DNA of 64,000 nt from Panulirus ornatus (GCF_036320965.1 NC_092271.1:23088536-23152535); one strand, 5' to 3'. Positions 47,690 through 59,825 are shown, counted from the first letter of the stretch. The notes: generated by a model from the letters alone, not told the origin. A program made the numbers and translations.

Positions 47690-47960
47690 TAGAGAGATGG
47701 AGGATGGAGTTCAGAACGCTTTGGGGCAGCGGGGCCTGACAGTTCAGGAGGGTGAGAAGCGAGCATGGGATAGAATGAATTGGTTTTTATGTGGTATACG
47801 TGTGGCGACGTGCTTGTCAGTGGGCTGAGCTACTGCATTTGGAGCTGTCAAGGTAAACCATGGATCTGTTTTAAGGGCTTAACTGTGGATGGTAAACTGA
47901 TTCCAGTACGTTTTATCTGATGGCTAAGGACTGTATTTTGTGTAAATGAGTCCGTTGTTC
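47690..47960 (+). mobile_element. Old relic of the RTE-like LINE 3' end
   Basis: GATGGAGTTCAGAACGCTTT, CGGGGCCTGACAGTTCAGGA, GGGTGAGAAGCGAGCATGGG and the following TGGTATACGTGTGGCGACGT, CAGTGGGCTGA and GTAAACCATGGA match, with divergence, the last codons and start of the 3' UTR in copies 2-5 (DGVKKIL...GLNMQEGERRARNRVNW). It is much older than the copies at 13-17 and 37-40 kb. Confidence 0.7.
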
Positions 47961-47991
47961 CTTTGTTCCTGACGTTTTCATGCTGAGAAAG

Positions 47992-48103
<112 letters not shown>

Positions 48104-48566
48104 TTGCCTAAAAGCGGATACATGCAGGTACACACATGCAGGCACAGTTATACATTATCTGAAATACAATTTTTTTATGGGGGGGAGGAGGAAGATACAC
48201 ATATATACAAACAGATACATGAATTCAAACGCAGGCAGATACACTTTGATAAAGACACACTCGCCTACAGCAAATATACTCGCGTTAAGGTACGCATACA
48301 GACACATTTTAGCATACAGATAAACACATTGATCTATCCGTGGATATGATAGAAGAAACATGCGTCATGTATGGAAACACACACCACCCCAGGAAGATAC
48401 ATCGTTAGGAATCTGGTGTAGGAACTCACAGAGGTGTACAGATGCACACGGGCACACAAATATACATGAGACGGGAGTCCAACAATTACAGTACTATCGA
48501 CCCGTACTGTACAGATGGGGCCACACAAGTGTAATACGTCCTGATCCTTTGTGCAGGTGTAGATTA

Positions 48567-48568
<2 letters not shown>

Positions 48569-48620
<52 letters not shown>
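48569..48620. repeat. (AC)n microsatellite
   Basis: A perfect AC run of about 52 bp. Confidence 0.95.
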
Positions 48621-48622
<2 letters not shown>

Positions 48623-48767
48623 GATATAATTGCACTAGGGCTGGAGTTAAAGGGATAGGCATTTTGCAAATTATATATATTTCATCCACTAACTTTAACG
48701 CTCTCATTAAGGAACAAATGAATATCAGCTAAACATATTGAATATTGATGGTGAATATATTGCTGCA

Positions 48768-48768
<1 letters not shown>

Positions 48769-48851
<83 letters not shown>
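48769..48851. repeat. (CA)n and (TA)n before S2
   Basis: A CA run (48,769-48,799), then GTG, then a TA run that touches the 5' end of the S2 copy. Confidence 0.95.
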
Positions 48852-48857
<6 letters not shown>

Positions 48858-49089
48858 GGGGATAGGGGAGAAAGAATACTTCCCACGTATTCCCTGCGTG
48901 TCGTAGAAGGCGACTAAAAGGGAAGGGAGCGGGGGGCTGGAAATCCTCCCCTCTCGTTTTTTTTTTTTTTTTTTTTTTTTTTTCCAAAAGAAGGAACAGA
49001 GAAGGGGGCCAGGTGAGGATATTCCCTCAAAGGCCCAGTCCTCTGTTCTTAGCGCTACCTCGCTAATGCGGGAAATGGCGAATAGTATG
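48852..49089 (+). mobile_element. S2 repeat, best-preserved copy
   Basis: A complete copy: ATCCCTGGGGATAGGGGAGA, AAGAATACTTCCCACGTATT, CCCTGCGTGTCGTAGAAGGC, GACTAAAAGGGAAGGGAGCG, a T-run (about 48,957-48,983), CAAAAGAAGGAACAGAGAAG, GGGGCCAGGTGAGGATATTC, and the 3' end GCGCTACCTCGCTAATGCGG, GAAATGGCGAATAGTATG. It is followed by about 29 A (49,090-49,118) and (TA)n. The oligo-A tail fits a retroposed non-autonomous element. I could not identify a clear tRNA A/B box pair. Confidence 0.85.
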
Positions 49090-49134
<45 letters not shown>

Positions 49135-49139
49135 TATAT

Positions 49140-50081
49140 GATATGTGCGTGTGAGAGTAGTGTCTCTCTTAAGCACTACATAGTATGAGATAGGTCGCAT
49201 CTCTTAATGACATGTATTACAAATTTTTAAAGCAGATGTTGTGCGGGAATTCTATTTTTTCTCTCTCAGCAAAAGCGGTAGCAGGCATCCGCTCCAACCC
49301 CCCACTCCTACAACCACCCACCTGCATGGCTAGTCGGTCCTCCCATTATCTCCCTCAGCAGAGATTACCCCCATTAAAGTTTTATTCACATTCTGTTGCC
49401 GGGATCCAAAGAAGGCGAAAGAGTAAATAAAGAGGGCGATAAGTACGAGTCTTTTGCACTATATCTTCTCGGCCAGACGGCGACCCTGAACGAAGAGAGG
49501 GAGAGAGATAAGAGCAAAGCGATGGGCGAAAGTTAAAGAAAACTGTAGCAGATGTGGACGAAATGTAGATGTAGCATTCGTGGGCCTTTACTGCATGTAG
49601 TTTAAGGTTGTGATTTGGTTTGGAGATAGGGCATACGCAGGTTCCTCTGTGTGTGTTTGTATGTTTAGGGGATGAGTAAATCAGCAAGGAAGAATTACGA
49701 AAATATTTAAGAGGTAGCATCCTCAGTGCTCAGCTGTTTGGTGTGGCGCGCTACCGATCCGAGAAATGAGAATTATTTTATATATTCCGTAAATTATATC
49801 CAGGAGGAAAAGGAATACTGAATTTTCAGTTGAAGATATGTTTCCTTATTAGATCTGTATGCAATTGTGTCATTTGAGAAGGTAGTGATGAAAGAAGAAA
49901 TAGTTATAAATAAATACTAGTTGGCATCTCGGGCGCCGTGTTCCGACCTCCATTCCATGACCGCGGCAGTCTGGGTTGAGCCAGTGTGGGTGTCAGACGT
50001 CGCTGCCTCAGGATTAGCCATCCACCCTTGTTTTCTCTAAAGGCTCTTTAGTCTGTGGATGTGTAGCTATAGTGCATAGTG
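49140..50081 (+). promoter_or_regulatory. Sequence upstream of midnolin, probable 5' UTR and promoter
   Basis: GC rises toward 49,920-50,081 before the midnolin ATG. An in-frame TAG at 50,070-50,072 limits the N-terminus. No TATA box could be tied to a start site. Nothing coding is visible from 49,140 to 49,900. Confidence 0.35.
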
Positions 50082-50314
50082 ATGGAGCGAGGTGGCGGCG
50101 GAAGCAGCAGCGGTGGTGGTAGTGGCCTTGGGGAAGACAATCGATGCGCTTGCGGGCGGACCCTGCAGATGGTGGGCGTACATGTCACCCCGACCACCGG
50201 CGGCCAATTCGAACTCCGGGTCGCTTCCACGGATTCCATCGAGTTCTTAAGGCGGCTGGTATCCAAGCGTCTCCGTGTCCCCAAGGAGCGGATCTGCCTC
50301 CTATACCGCGACAG
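50082..50314 (+). CDS. MIDN: Midnolin (stuxnet) homologue, first coding exon
   Basis: The ATG at 50082 starts MERGGGGSSSGGGSGLGEDN, then RCACGRTLQMVGVHVTPTTG, GQFELRVASTDSIEFLRRLV and SKRLRVPKERICLLYRDR. After a Gly/Ser-rich start this is the first two thirds of a ubiquitin-like domain. The LRxRLSxRLxVPKERLxLLxxD pattern is the midnolin signature as I recall it. Midnolin binds the proteasome and promotes ubiquitin-independent destruction of short-lived nuclear proteins; Drosophila stuxnet acts on Polycomb. The donor is ACAG/GTGCGT at 50315, leaving two bases of a codon. The ubiquitin-like fold is therefore split by the intron. A GTG just before the ATG extends the open frame by one codon but is not a likely start. 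No second exon was recognised before the window ends. Confidence 0.85.
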
Positions 50315-52026
50315 GTGCGTGTTCTCTACACTGTCCAGCGTAACCCGACACCCCCAGGTTTGGTTAAGTTAGGTTTGACCCCCACTGTGAGTCACCACTT
50401 TACGTTCTTTTGTAGACGTTTCTCCCCTCATCAGAGTAGACGCCAACTTCGTCACCGGAAATATTGCGTGTCTCGTGTGTGCCAGGCAGGTTTGCTATCC
50501 AGTTGTTGATTTAAAAGAAAACAGTTGGTAATCGCCCATCGCACATTCCTGCACAAGTGTAGGTCACTCTCTTCATCTGTAGCAGCATCACAGGCTATGT
50601 TCAGCCAGGTACACGTAGGGAAAGACGTTTTATCGTAGTGGAGAAATCACTTTGCGACATGGCAACACATACATCTAACTCGGGTAAAATGTGATTTAAT
50701 ATTCTTGGAAAGTTGAGCATGAGTGGGGAACTACTTTTTTTTTTTTTATATATATATATAACCAGACGTCATTTACCAGGTAGAAGCACGAAGCTGGGGA
50801 AATGGGTATTTGATTGAAGAAGGAAACACCATTAGTTTACCATTCCGGTTGTAGGTAAACCTGCGAGAGAAAACTCGATCGTAACTCAAGGCTGGCGACA
50901 TTCAGGCAGTAAAACTTGGCAACAAGTTTAAAAGTTTTAAACATTGCACAATGGAGGTTTGTAAATATGAATTCGGGCCATATTGTGGTATTTTCATGAG
51001 TGTCATATTGCTTGCGCGGGCGAGTAGTCATGTTTTGCTCTTGCTTTTTATGTGTATTCCTTTGCGTTTTTCGATGTGGAAACCCTCGGTTCCTCTTCTT
51101 ACCAGTTGTGCTTTGTTTGTACTCAGGCCGCGATGTTCACATGTTTTCCTCGAAAAGGTTCGCGTGGAAAGTGATCATTAAATTTGTAGAGTACCGGTAT
51201 TCAGCCGAGGACAGGGCTGTCCTGATTGCTATTCTCCTCCAGTCGTGCGGCAGGGAACCGATGTTGATTACTGTTACACGTACGTGTTACGGAAGGCGAC
51301 CCTGTTTACCCCCACGGTTTAATGGAGGATTGAGTGCTCTCATCCCACATGGAATCAAAGCAGGATTTTGTTTCCGACGCGTTGATGAAATGTTCGTTTC
51401 TCAGGACAGTTTATATTTAGGCCTCGCGAAAAGGGAATGATTTCAGGTACGTGTCGAGGATTTTAAGGGCTTGTGGAACCTGGGGAAGGAGTGTGGGCTT
51501 TAAGTGGCTAAATTTTCACCCGTGGGAACTTTCCGCTACGTAAACAGATGGATCTGTTCTGCCCACTTGGAAGGGAAGTAACATTCCTGAATCCCACATG
51601 TAAGAAGACATGATCCCAGTTATTCCGCGTGAGGAAGAGAACTCGCTTCTGTGGATCCCACGTGGGAGATTCTATCCCATTTGTCCTTGCCCAGGCAGGA
51701 GTGGTGAATCCTACATCACCACTGTTGGATTCCCTATTATTGGCCGTTGGCTTCATTTTAGCCGTTATAAGAGGAGACTGGCTCCAGTTAACCTAACAGC
51801 CAACCAAATGTATAAATATTTACCCACTCTTGAAATAGCTGGCTTAAGGTTTTATGTGTATATTATAAAAGACCACTGGATGCAATTCTTTTCTCGCTAG
51901 AAACCACAGAACAGTATTGAACAACAGGAGAGAAATCCAATATATCCTATTTTACATGGAATAGAAGGCGAAACCGGTTTGGCAGCCGTTATTGTCAAAG
52001 CTTTTGAGGATAATCTGGAATGATAA

Positions 52027-52105
52027 AGGTTAGTGTACTCAGTCATAGGGGGCTCTAATGTGAATAGTTTAGTGTACTCGGTCATAGGGGTTTCAGATGT
52101 GAATG
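52027..52105. repeat. Two-copy direct repeat
   Basis: TTAGTGTACTCAGTCATAGG and TTAGTGTACTCGGTCATAGG, each followed by a short T/C-varied stretch and ATGTGAAT, are about 39 bp apart. Confidence 0.7.
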
Positions 52106-52429
52106 TGGCGTCATTAGGAAGATGATGATCCAAAAATGGAATAGGTTTACGTATGTAAGCTTTACTGTTCATGTCCCTGAAAATAAAACCTCATTTCCAT
52201 TCCTGAGTAGAACTCCACCTGACTAAAACATTTTTTTTCCACTCCGCATTTCTGGGAAGTTTTGTTTGGATAGATCCAATGTTTAACACAGATAGGGCTT
52301 ACGGTCCCTTAGTAAGAGACCCCCCATCCCCACCAAGCCCAGAAGGGGAACCTTCTTTCACCGGTTAGAGTTACCGAGTCCCTGTGTGTATAAGCCTACT
52401 TATTCCTCCAAACAGATCCGCCATTCCCC

Positions 52430-52540
52430 CACGAAGAGCTACGCCAATCCTTGTCAATAGAACCTGCTTTGCCTGATAAGGCCTTCCCACTCCACCTTGA
52501 ATAGAACCCTTGTTTCCTTGAATAGAACCACTACCTCTTC
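52430..52540. repeat. Degenerate direct repeat
   Basis: CCTTGTCAATAGAACCTG, CACCTTGAATAGAACCCTTG and TCCTTGAATAGAACCACTAC recur with about 25-50 bp spacing. Confidence 0.5.
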
Positions 52541-53530
52541 CCCCCCTCCTCCTAGCCCACGGTTCGTATGGACGCCTGAAATAGTATGTTATTAAAATTG
52601 AACAAAGAACATTTTTTCAAGCTCCACTTCCCAGAGCCACCGTAGGCCAGCCAGGCTTCTGCCATAATATGCAACGATATTCATAGCAAGCGTAAAATGT
52701 TCATAATTCCAAAAAAAAAAAAAAAAAAAAACCAAGAATATGAAGACTAGAATTTGGTGCAGCTAGATAGATGTATGGCCGACGTATGGAATACATGCGT
52801 AATGTAGATCACAGATAGTTCATTCAGAATGATAAATAATAAAGGTAATTGCGGCATTTAACATGTTTCTGTGCGATTACATTAGATATTTTATCGGTGG
52901 AGGACGGATCCTCGTTTTTTCTCTCTCTCTCATATGCAAGTTTGCACACAGGCGTTGCACATAAATGAATTTCACTTTGCATGTTAAAGGACGAAGGCAG
53001 AGCGAGCACCACGGGTCTGGAGAGGCGTTTCACAATCGGGCTGTGTGATATTGCGACTGGTGCACCTGCAGGAATGAAACCAAATGAAATTAACTCTTGC
53101 ACAAGTTGTCGGCTTTTGTAAATACCAGTAAATTTTTCTTGACGTGTATTTCATGAGTGGTTTGAGGTTGGTGAGGTGAAATACTAGGAATAGTGATGTG
53201 ATTTTTATTTTTGTAGTTAATGAGTTGCTTTGTTGGGTTGTGAGATGAATAAAAGGGGGTGAAGTAGATGGTTGGTATGGGTAGTTGTAAGGGGTTATGA
53301 GGTGAATGAAGGCGTCTGGGGTTATTGAACGCCCACCATAGGCTTAGGTAAATGCGACTGGTGCAGTTATAGTAATTAGCTGCCTGGTGGCAGCAAAGGA
53401 GGAGGAGCAGTCGTAATGAGAGGCTCAGGTTTAGTTCGTCAGGTTTTTGTAGGTCGGGGAGGGAGAGGGGGTGGTTGGTCGTCCGGGGTGGCAAACGTGC
53501 CCACCCTCCCCTCCCCTTAGTTCAACTGCT

Positions 53531-53558
53531 GTGTGTGTGTGTGTGTGTGTGTGTGTGT
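53531..53558. repeat. (GT)n microsatellite
   Basis: A perfect GT run of about 28 bp. Confidence 0.95.
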
Positions 53559-55117
53559 TGGGCGGAGGAGGAGGAAGGGGGTTGGCATACCAACGCACAA
53601 AACTGTCACTTCCCACAACGTTGCAGACCTCTTCCTTCTTCCCTACTTAACGTGGGGTAGTCGTGCATTTCATCGATTATGGAGGCACCGTCACTCTCAT
53701 ACTACCTCGTTGCTTCCTTGATAGGGTGAGGGTGTTGGAGGCCGCGGCCCGCAGGCTTTACGTGCCCGCAGCAGCTCTTGGTGATCGGGGTACATGAAGA
53801 TCTTTGTCCATTGTTTGAATCGCTCCATCACTTGGTGGCTTATATAAAGTTCATATTTCTTGTAGTAAACAGTGAGTTCATGCTGCTCTCCTATATCGTA
53901 TTTATGGCTAATGTTTTAGTATTTTGAGTTATTCTCTTAGTTTCTTGTCATTTATAGTGTGTAAATTAACCGTGCAGATTGGGTACCGAGGTTCTCAGGA
54001 CTAACCGTGTTTTGCCAGCATGCCTCTCTCGTGTTACTAGTCATCATTAGGTTCCGGGATAACTATAGACATTATGTTCGCCCACCAACATAACCGTTCC
54101 GTACCGTACCCCCCTGCACTCCACCTACCTGCCTCCCTTTCCATACCGTTCCCCGTGTACTCCGCAGTCATACCTACCTCCCTTGCCCCTCCGTATCTCT
54201 GGAACCCATCTGGCCCCAAGTCTTCTTGCTGAAGGATCGCGCTAATATACCCTGACCAAAAAAGAATTACTAAACTCGAAATCATGGCGGACCACCAGTT
54301 AAACACTGGGTTAAGCGTCTGGGAACAAGAAAACAGTTGCCAATCCTGTCTGGAAAGAATGACGCCGTCGTAAAAAAAAAGAAAAAAAAGAAGACCGATG
54401 AAGGAGCAGGCAAACTTCAGATCGCGTGCAGCTGCACACGACGACGTAAAGATCTTTGAGCTTCCAAAACAGTATCGATATTTTTTTTTTTTTTTTACGA
54501 TGATAAAAGAGCTACTGAGCTCTCTTTTTTTGGGGGGGGGGGGGAAGGGGGATCTGGGGGTGGGAAAGCCCTAATGAGGCTTGAGGAGGAAGCTAGGGAT
54601 TCATATGTGGGCTTGGGGGTGAAGCGCGTTGGGGGAGGATGGGATGCGGGAGTGTAGAGGGGAAGACAGGCCATTGGCTGCTGGGGATGTCTGAAGGAGG
54701 GAGAGAAAGCATAGGATGTGCGGGTAGCGGCAGATGAGGGCAAGGGGGGTGAGGAGGAGGAGGGAGCTTGTACGATTTTTGTGTTGGATGTTTGAGGTGA
54801 GTGGTGGGGGGAAGGGTAGGAGATTCGATGGCTTTATGACCTTTCAAGAGTCGATAGTTATTAGATACAACAACGTTTGCGAATACGTGAAGGATTTGCC
54901 AACACTGTGCAAGGGGTGGGAGGAGAGGCCCAGGTGTTTGCTCTTGTAGTGTGTTGTCACAGAAAACAGTGGGCGAGGGGTTGCTGCAGGTAGCTGGCTG
55001 GAACCACTGCTGCAGGTGTGCTTCAACCAACCCCCCCACACCCCACCCCTAGCATGATGGCATCACCCCTGTTGCACTACGGTATATACGACGACCCCCC
55101 CCCCCACCCTCACCTTT

Positions 55118-55205
55118 GGGCATGATGGGCGCGACCTTTGACCTGACCCTTTGAGGTTTAAGGTCCTTCGCGTTGTAGAGTCATACCGTTGTGCTCAAAG
55201 GGCCA
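55118..55205. repeat. Foldback minisatellite element, short copy
   Basis: CTTTGGGCATGATGGGCGCG, the spacer TTTGACCTGACCCTTTGAGG, and the inverted end GTCATACCGTTGTGCTCAAA follow the same order as the copy at 44 kb, including the GACCTGACCCTTTGA spacer core. Confidence 0.7.
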
Positions 55206-55608
55206 GCAGCCCAAAGCTCACTAGCACTGCCTCGTAGGGGAGGACTCCTGAGTGGAATCGCACGCAACGGCTAAAGCTTGTGGGTGGACAGAGAAACGCT
55301 TCCAGCGTGAGGTTTGATGGCAGGACAGGAATTATTGCGAGGAAATACACGGAGTTCGTAATTACAGAGGCTAAAAAAGTAGTACAATTTCCGTTTCCTT
55401 ATTTTCCTAAACGTCTGGAAATTGATAAATGAGGGCGAGGTTAGTGCGCTAATGACCGTGGGGCAGTTAAAAAGGGGGGGAAGGGGAGGGTTATTTGTAG
55501 AACAGACTAGAGAGAGATAGAGAAAGAGGGAAACAGTGACGCAGGAATCAACAGAAAGAAAAAGAAAGTGGGGTTGGTGCAAGAGGGGGACGGACGAGAA
55601 CTCGATTT

Positions 55609-55609
<1 letters not shown>

Positions 55610-55680
<71 letters not shown>
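55610..55680. repeat. (GA)n microsatellite
   Basis: A perfect GA run of about 71 bp. A looser purine-rich stretch follows at 55,785-55,830. Confidence 0.95.
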
Positions 55681-55682
<2 letters not shown>

Positions 55683-56081
55683 CTCGATAGGAGGAAGAGA
55701 GGCGAGAGTGGCGAGGCTATATGGACCCGTTGCTGGGGGAGAGGCGTGGATAGAGAGCGGTTGACTGGGAGAGTTGCAGGCGGAGGGAGAAAGAGAGAGA
55801 GAGAGGGAGGGAGGGAGGGAGAAAGAGAGTTGGAAGGGATCCAAGTACTTGGCCATAAAAATTGCTTTTCCCCTCTCACACATAGCTATTGCCTGCGCTA
55901 TGGAACAGTTGCTGCCTTCGGTTTTTGTAGCGTCAGCCGTGGTGGTCTGCTGCTGCTGCTGCTGCTGTAGCTGGGTGGATGCAGCAGCAGCGGTGGCTCC
56001 AGACCACTGGTGGCTGTTGAATATCTGGACTTGTGTCGTTGGTAGACATGTAAACTATTTGCTTGACCAGAGAACCTTACG

Positions 56082-56082
<1 letters not shown>

Positions 56083-56153
<71 letters not shown>
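56083..56153. repeat. (TA)n microsatellite
   Basis: A perfect TA run of about 71 bp. Confidence 0.95.
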
Positions 56154-56156
<3 letters not shown>

Positions 56157-56986
56157 CTTCTTCACTAGAGCTGCTTTTAAGAGATTGGTTAATAGATACA
56201 TCCTCTAAAGAGTGTCGAGAAGGTAGGGTGTTACGAAAAACAAATAGCCCCCCCCCCCATGTTTGCGATGGACCCGTCCAATATTATTTTCTCTTTCCCG
56301 TTTTACATCATTGACGAAAATAAAGTTGGAAAAAAGAGAGTTATATATCGTCATCCTGTCGGCGATGGAGGGAGGGAGGGAGGGAGCCAGCCAGGCAGGA
56401 GGGGCCCCGAAATAAAGAAGATACGGAGGAGTGACACAAGTAAAGCCGGCCTGTCTGTGTCGGCGACTTAGACAAGCCTATTGATTAGGGCGCCTCTGCC
56501 GGCGGCTACTTACGTAATTGACCACTACACCAGCAGGACCTCCACGCCCCCTGCTGGTGGTGCTCCCCGTGCCTGCTTGCTTGCATCGGGTGGGGGTTGT
56601 TTGTGACGAGGAATTCGCACCAATCACCTAACTGACGTTCCTTTCCGGTTGGTTCAGTGGTCAGTGGATCCTGCTAATAGGCCATGCCCAGTTCTAAGAT
56701 TTTGCATCCTTATTTCCATTCCTGTCGCCTGCAAGGTATCGTACGTTCGTGTCTGATGTTTAAGATCACTTCATTGCCAAGTTAGGTTATACAAATCGCA
56801 ATACAGTGATTAAAGTTTAATGGTCTTGGTTTTGATACCGAGGGTTGTGTTATTTTTCTTTGTTGTATTTCGTCGTCTCGGGAGGTGTTTGGGATGAGGT
56901 GTCATGGCCCCTCCACAACCCCGCGGGGCTAACGATTAATCAAAGGACGACGGCAGCATCGTCTGGGTAGGCCTAGGATGGGCTTG

Positions 56987-56989
<3 letters not shown>

Positions 56990-57062
<73 letters not shown>
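56990..57062. repeat. (GA)n microsatellite
   Basis: A perfect GA run of about 72 bp. Confidence 0.95.
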
Positions 57063-57065
<3 letters not shown>

Positions 57066-57825
57066 AAGTTAGGAAGGGCTGCTCGGGTTGCCTTGGGGTG
57101 GGGTGGGGGGGTAATGTCGGGAGAAGGAAGGAGAGAGAAAGTGTGTGAGAGAAGGAATGACAAGATTAGAGAGAGAGAGAGAGAGAGAATATGACTACTC
57201 GGGTTAGGTTTCGTAGACTGTGGGAAAAAGGACAGACAGCTTAGTCATGCAGCCAAGCCGGCTTTCCCAGTGGTGGTGGAGATGGTACAAGACATAAGTT
57301 TCATAATTTCTTTCTTGGTTGTGTCCACATTACAGGAAAGGCATGTGTGGTTCAGAATGGGGAGGAAAGTGTCGAATCGGTGGTTGCCTTGGGTGGCTAA
57401 GGGGGGCGGGGGGGGGAGGATCCTCAGCCTTAATCTCAGGTCACGTGATGGTCGCGTCGGCTCCGGCGCGCACCCATCGTCCTCTACCCCCGACCTTGCA
57501 ATTCTAACCCTTCCCCCCCATCCCCAGTCATTTCTTCCCCCCCTCCCATAGCCTTCCCTCTAAACCTATTCTTCCACTTGGCTGTATTGGTCTATGTATG
57601 GTGTAGCCAAGGTCTGATGCCTCGACGACCACTTCGTCACAAGAGAGAGAGAGAGAGGAAAGAAAATGTATATGACAGGGTGATGATCGGGTGAGAGGTG
57701 TCTCCGATGTGATCCTGTGGTGGCGATGGCGATGGTGGGCGCTCCTCCCTCGGGGCCTTCCTGCCTGCCTGGCTGGCTCCCTCCCTGCTTCTCCTCGTAT
57801 GGTGGTGGTGGTGGTGGTGTGCACC

Positions 57826-58104
57826 TTAAAGCTGGCGTCGGTCGGGGAGCTCCGTGAGTCTGTCTTGCTGCATCTTGCTGTCGGGCGACGACGCCTCTCT
57901 TATCTTTGGGCTGCTGTCGCTCATGGTTATTCCCCTCCCATTTTTTTGAATGTACGTCTGTAGCTTCTTGTACCTCTTCTTGATTTCTTGATATATTATC
58001 CTCCTCCTGTTTTTCACTTTCTCTTTCGCTCCGGGTGTTTTCCATTCCTTCTGGTAACACTTGTACTGGGCTCGCAGCATTACATCATTATCTACTGAAC
58101 GCTT
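57826..58104 (-). CDS. Coding-like ORF of unknown function
   Basis: The minus strand is open for about 92 codons: NDVMLRAQYKCYQKEWKTPG, AKEKVKNRRRIIYQEIKKRY, KKLQTYIQKNGRGITMSDSS, PKIREASSPDSKMQQDRLTE, LPDRRQL, stop near 57826. The frame opens with a GTG, and the first ATG is a few codons in, so this may be an exon or partial gene. It is not simple-sequence DNA: codons such as GAC, AGC, CTC and GAG dominate its second half. The middle is strongly basic and could form a helix. I do not recognise a family. It lies antisense inside the probable midnolin intron. It could also be a transposon fragment. Confidence 0.3.
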   Translation of the reverse strand, partial: KRSVDNDVMLRAQYKCYQKEWKTPGAKEKVKNRRRIIYQEIKKRYKKLQTYIQKNGRGITMSDSSPKIREASSPDSKMQQDRLTELPDRRQL

Positions 58105-58860
58105 CACGTTCCTCCCCTTTCATGGTCGAATGTCTGTCTATGTTTGTGCTAGGATGTTAGCCCGTGTTATTTCTCACATTATCAGTCATAGTTCATTCTA
58201 TATGGGAGATGGGATGAATGGGGACTCCCATATCTCCGTGCTTGAGAAGCATATAGGATTTCTTCATGTTCTTTTGATATACTGGCGTGAAGAAAAACGA
58301 AAGGAGACTTTTTTTCCTCGTGTATTTACCAGCCCAGCCGGGCTGAACAGCGTGCAGTACACACACCCTGCAGGATGAAACAACCTGGTAGACTAGTCTG
58401 GTCCTCTTGTATGAAGGCTCTGGTCGTAGGTTTCAGCTGCAGTGGGGAGGGGGGGAGAGAAGAGCCCTCGCAGGAGCAGATCAAAGGTGCCGCATCTCAT
58501 GGTGGTACTGTTTTTCTGTGTCCATTATCATCTTCAGTAGTTTCCTGTTTACTCCTCCTTCGGCAGTGTTCTTTCCTTCCTGTATTATCGCCAGGAACGC
58601 TCGCGCTCACACAGACAGAGATAGAAAACGGATACTCACATTTATAGATGCATATTCACAGACAAATTCATGCATGGAAACGCCCGATTTTTCCTCCTCT
58701 GTTTCCTTGCTTCATGGAACGTGTGTCGGCAGATCCACGTAAGCAACTGTTTCATTATTATGAAGACATCGCCTCTGGCGTTCTCTCTGTCTTGCTTCCT
58801 CTTGTGGGGGCCGATAACTTTGCTGATAACAGGGATACTGTCTGATAACACCTTGCCCAA

Positions 58861-58890
58861 CCCTGCCTCACCTCACCTCACCTCACCTCG
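58861..58890. repeat. (CCTCA)n short tandem repeat
   Basis: Pentamers of CCTCA repeat about five times. Confidence 0.85.
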
Positions 58891-59129
58891 CCTTGCCGCA
58901 CACCCCACACACCCCCCAGTCGCTCCGTAAGCGAGCCTGGGGGGAGAGGAGCGGGGGTGGGGGATGTTCTAAACCATCGGCGACGTCATTTCCGGATTTA
59001 CTGGGTGTTGACCCCATCCTGACCTCCGTCTCTCTTCCTCGGTTTTTTTTTTCTATTTGTTTGTATGAAGAGGTTTGCTCACCTGTGCCCAGTGGGGTTA
59101 GAGAGGGCGGTAGACCGGTTAATTATCAT

Positions 59130-59370
59130 GGTGGTGCGTGATCGATCGAATGCTTGGTTGATTAGTTGGTTTGCTGACTGTGTGATTGGTTGATTAGTTG
59201 GTTCGCTTGCTGTGTGGTTGATTTGCTTGACGGGTTGGTTGACTGGTTGACTCGTTCATATGTTGGTTGGTTGATTGATTGGTGAGTCGTTTGATCCTGG
59301 CAGTTAGGGTTGATTGGTGATTGAGGAATTGGTTCATTTGTAGTTTCGATTGGGTGGTTGGTGGGGGTAG
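59130..59370. repeat. TTGGTTGA-type degenerate repeat
   Basis: Short units of the form TTGGTTGATT, TTGGTTGACT and TGGTTGACTCG recur about fifteen times at 8-12 bp spacing. Confidence 0.7.
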
Positions 59371-59564
59371 TTTAGTAGTGTCAGTGGTAAGGTATCCCTT
59401 GGGGGAGGGCACTTGGGGGATACTCTTGTATTACCCACAGGGAAAGTACTTTTTCCCTATGGGTTGTACCCCAGGGAAATCCAGGGCTTACCCGGGGGAA
59501 ACCTGTGAGTTTGATCCCCTTTGGGGATACCCTTAGGGTAGTTCCCGTGGGGGGTGGGGGTGGA

Positions 59565-59715
59565 GTAGAATGACGTCACGACCTGTGATGACGGGACGCG
59601 TCAGTTTTCCGGTGGTGACGCTGTGTGACGGGAAATGGTAACGCCGTGTGCGAGGATGGTGATGCTGTATGTGACGGGAAATGGCGACGCTGTGTGACGG
59701 ACGTGGTCGTGTCTC
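59565..59715. repeat. GTGACG-rich tandem repeat
   Basis: GACGCTGTGTGACGGGAAAT, GATGCTGTATGTGACGGGAA and GACGCTGTGTGACGGACG recur about four times at about 25-55 bp spacing. Confidence 0.7.
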
Positions 59716-59823
59716 GTCCCGGCTTGTGACTGACTGGGAGAGGGAGGGTGTCACACAGTGAGAAGTTTATATTGAAGAGCTACAGAAGCAAATTTCGTCC
59801 ATACTACCGAATAATACCGAAGC

Positions 59824-59825
<2 letters not shown>

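Noticed and set aside
51000..51440. A 146-codon plus-strand open frame in the midnolin intron
   Set aside because: No recognisable family and no clear splice or start signals. A hydrophobic Cys/Phe-rich start suggests chance.
56500..56560. SINE-like A box on the minus strand (GGTGTAGTGGTCAATTACG)
   Set aside because: No B box follows at the expected distance, so at most it is a fragment.
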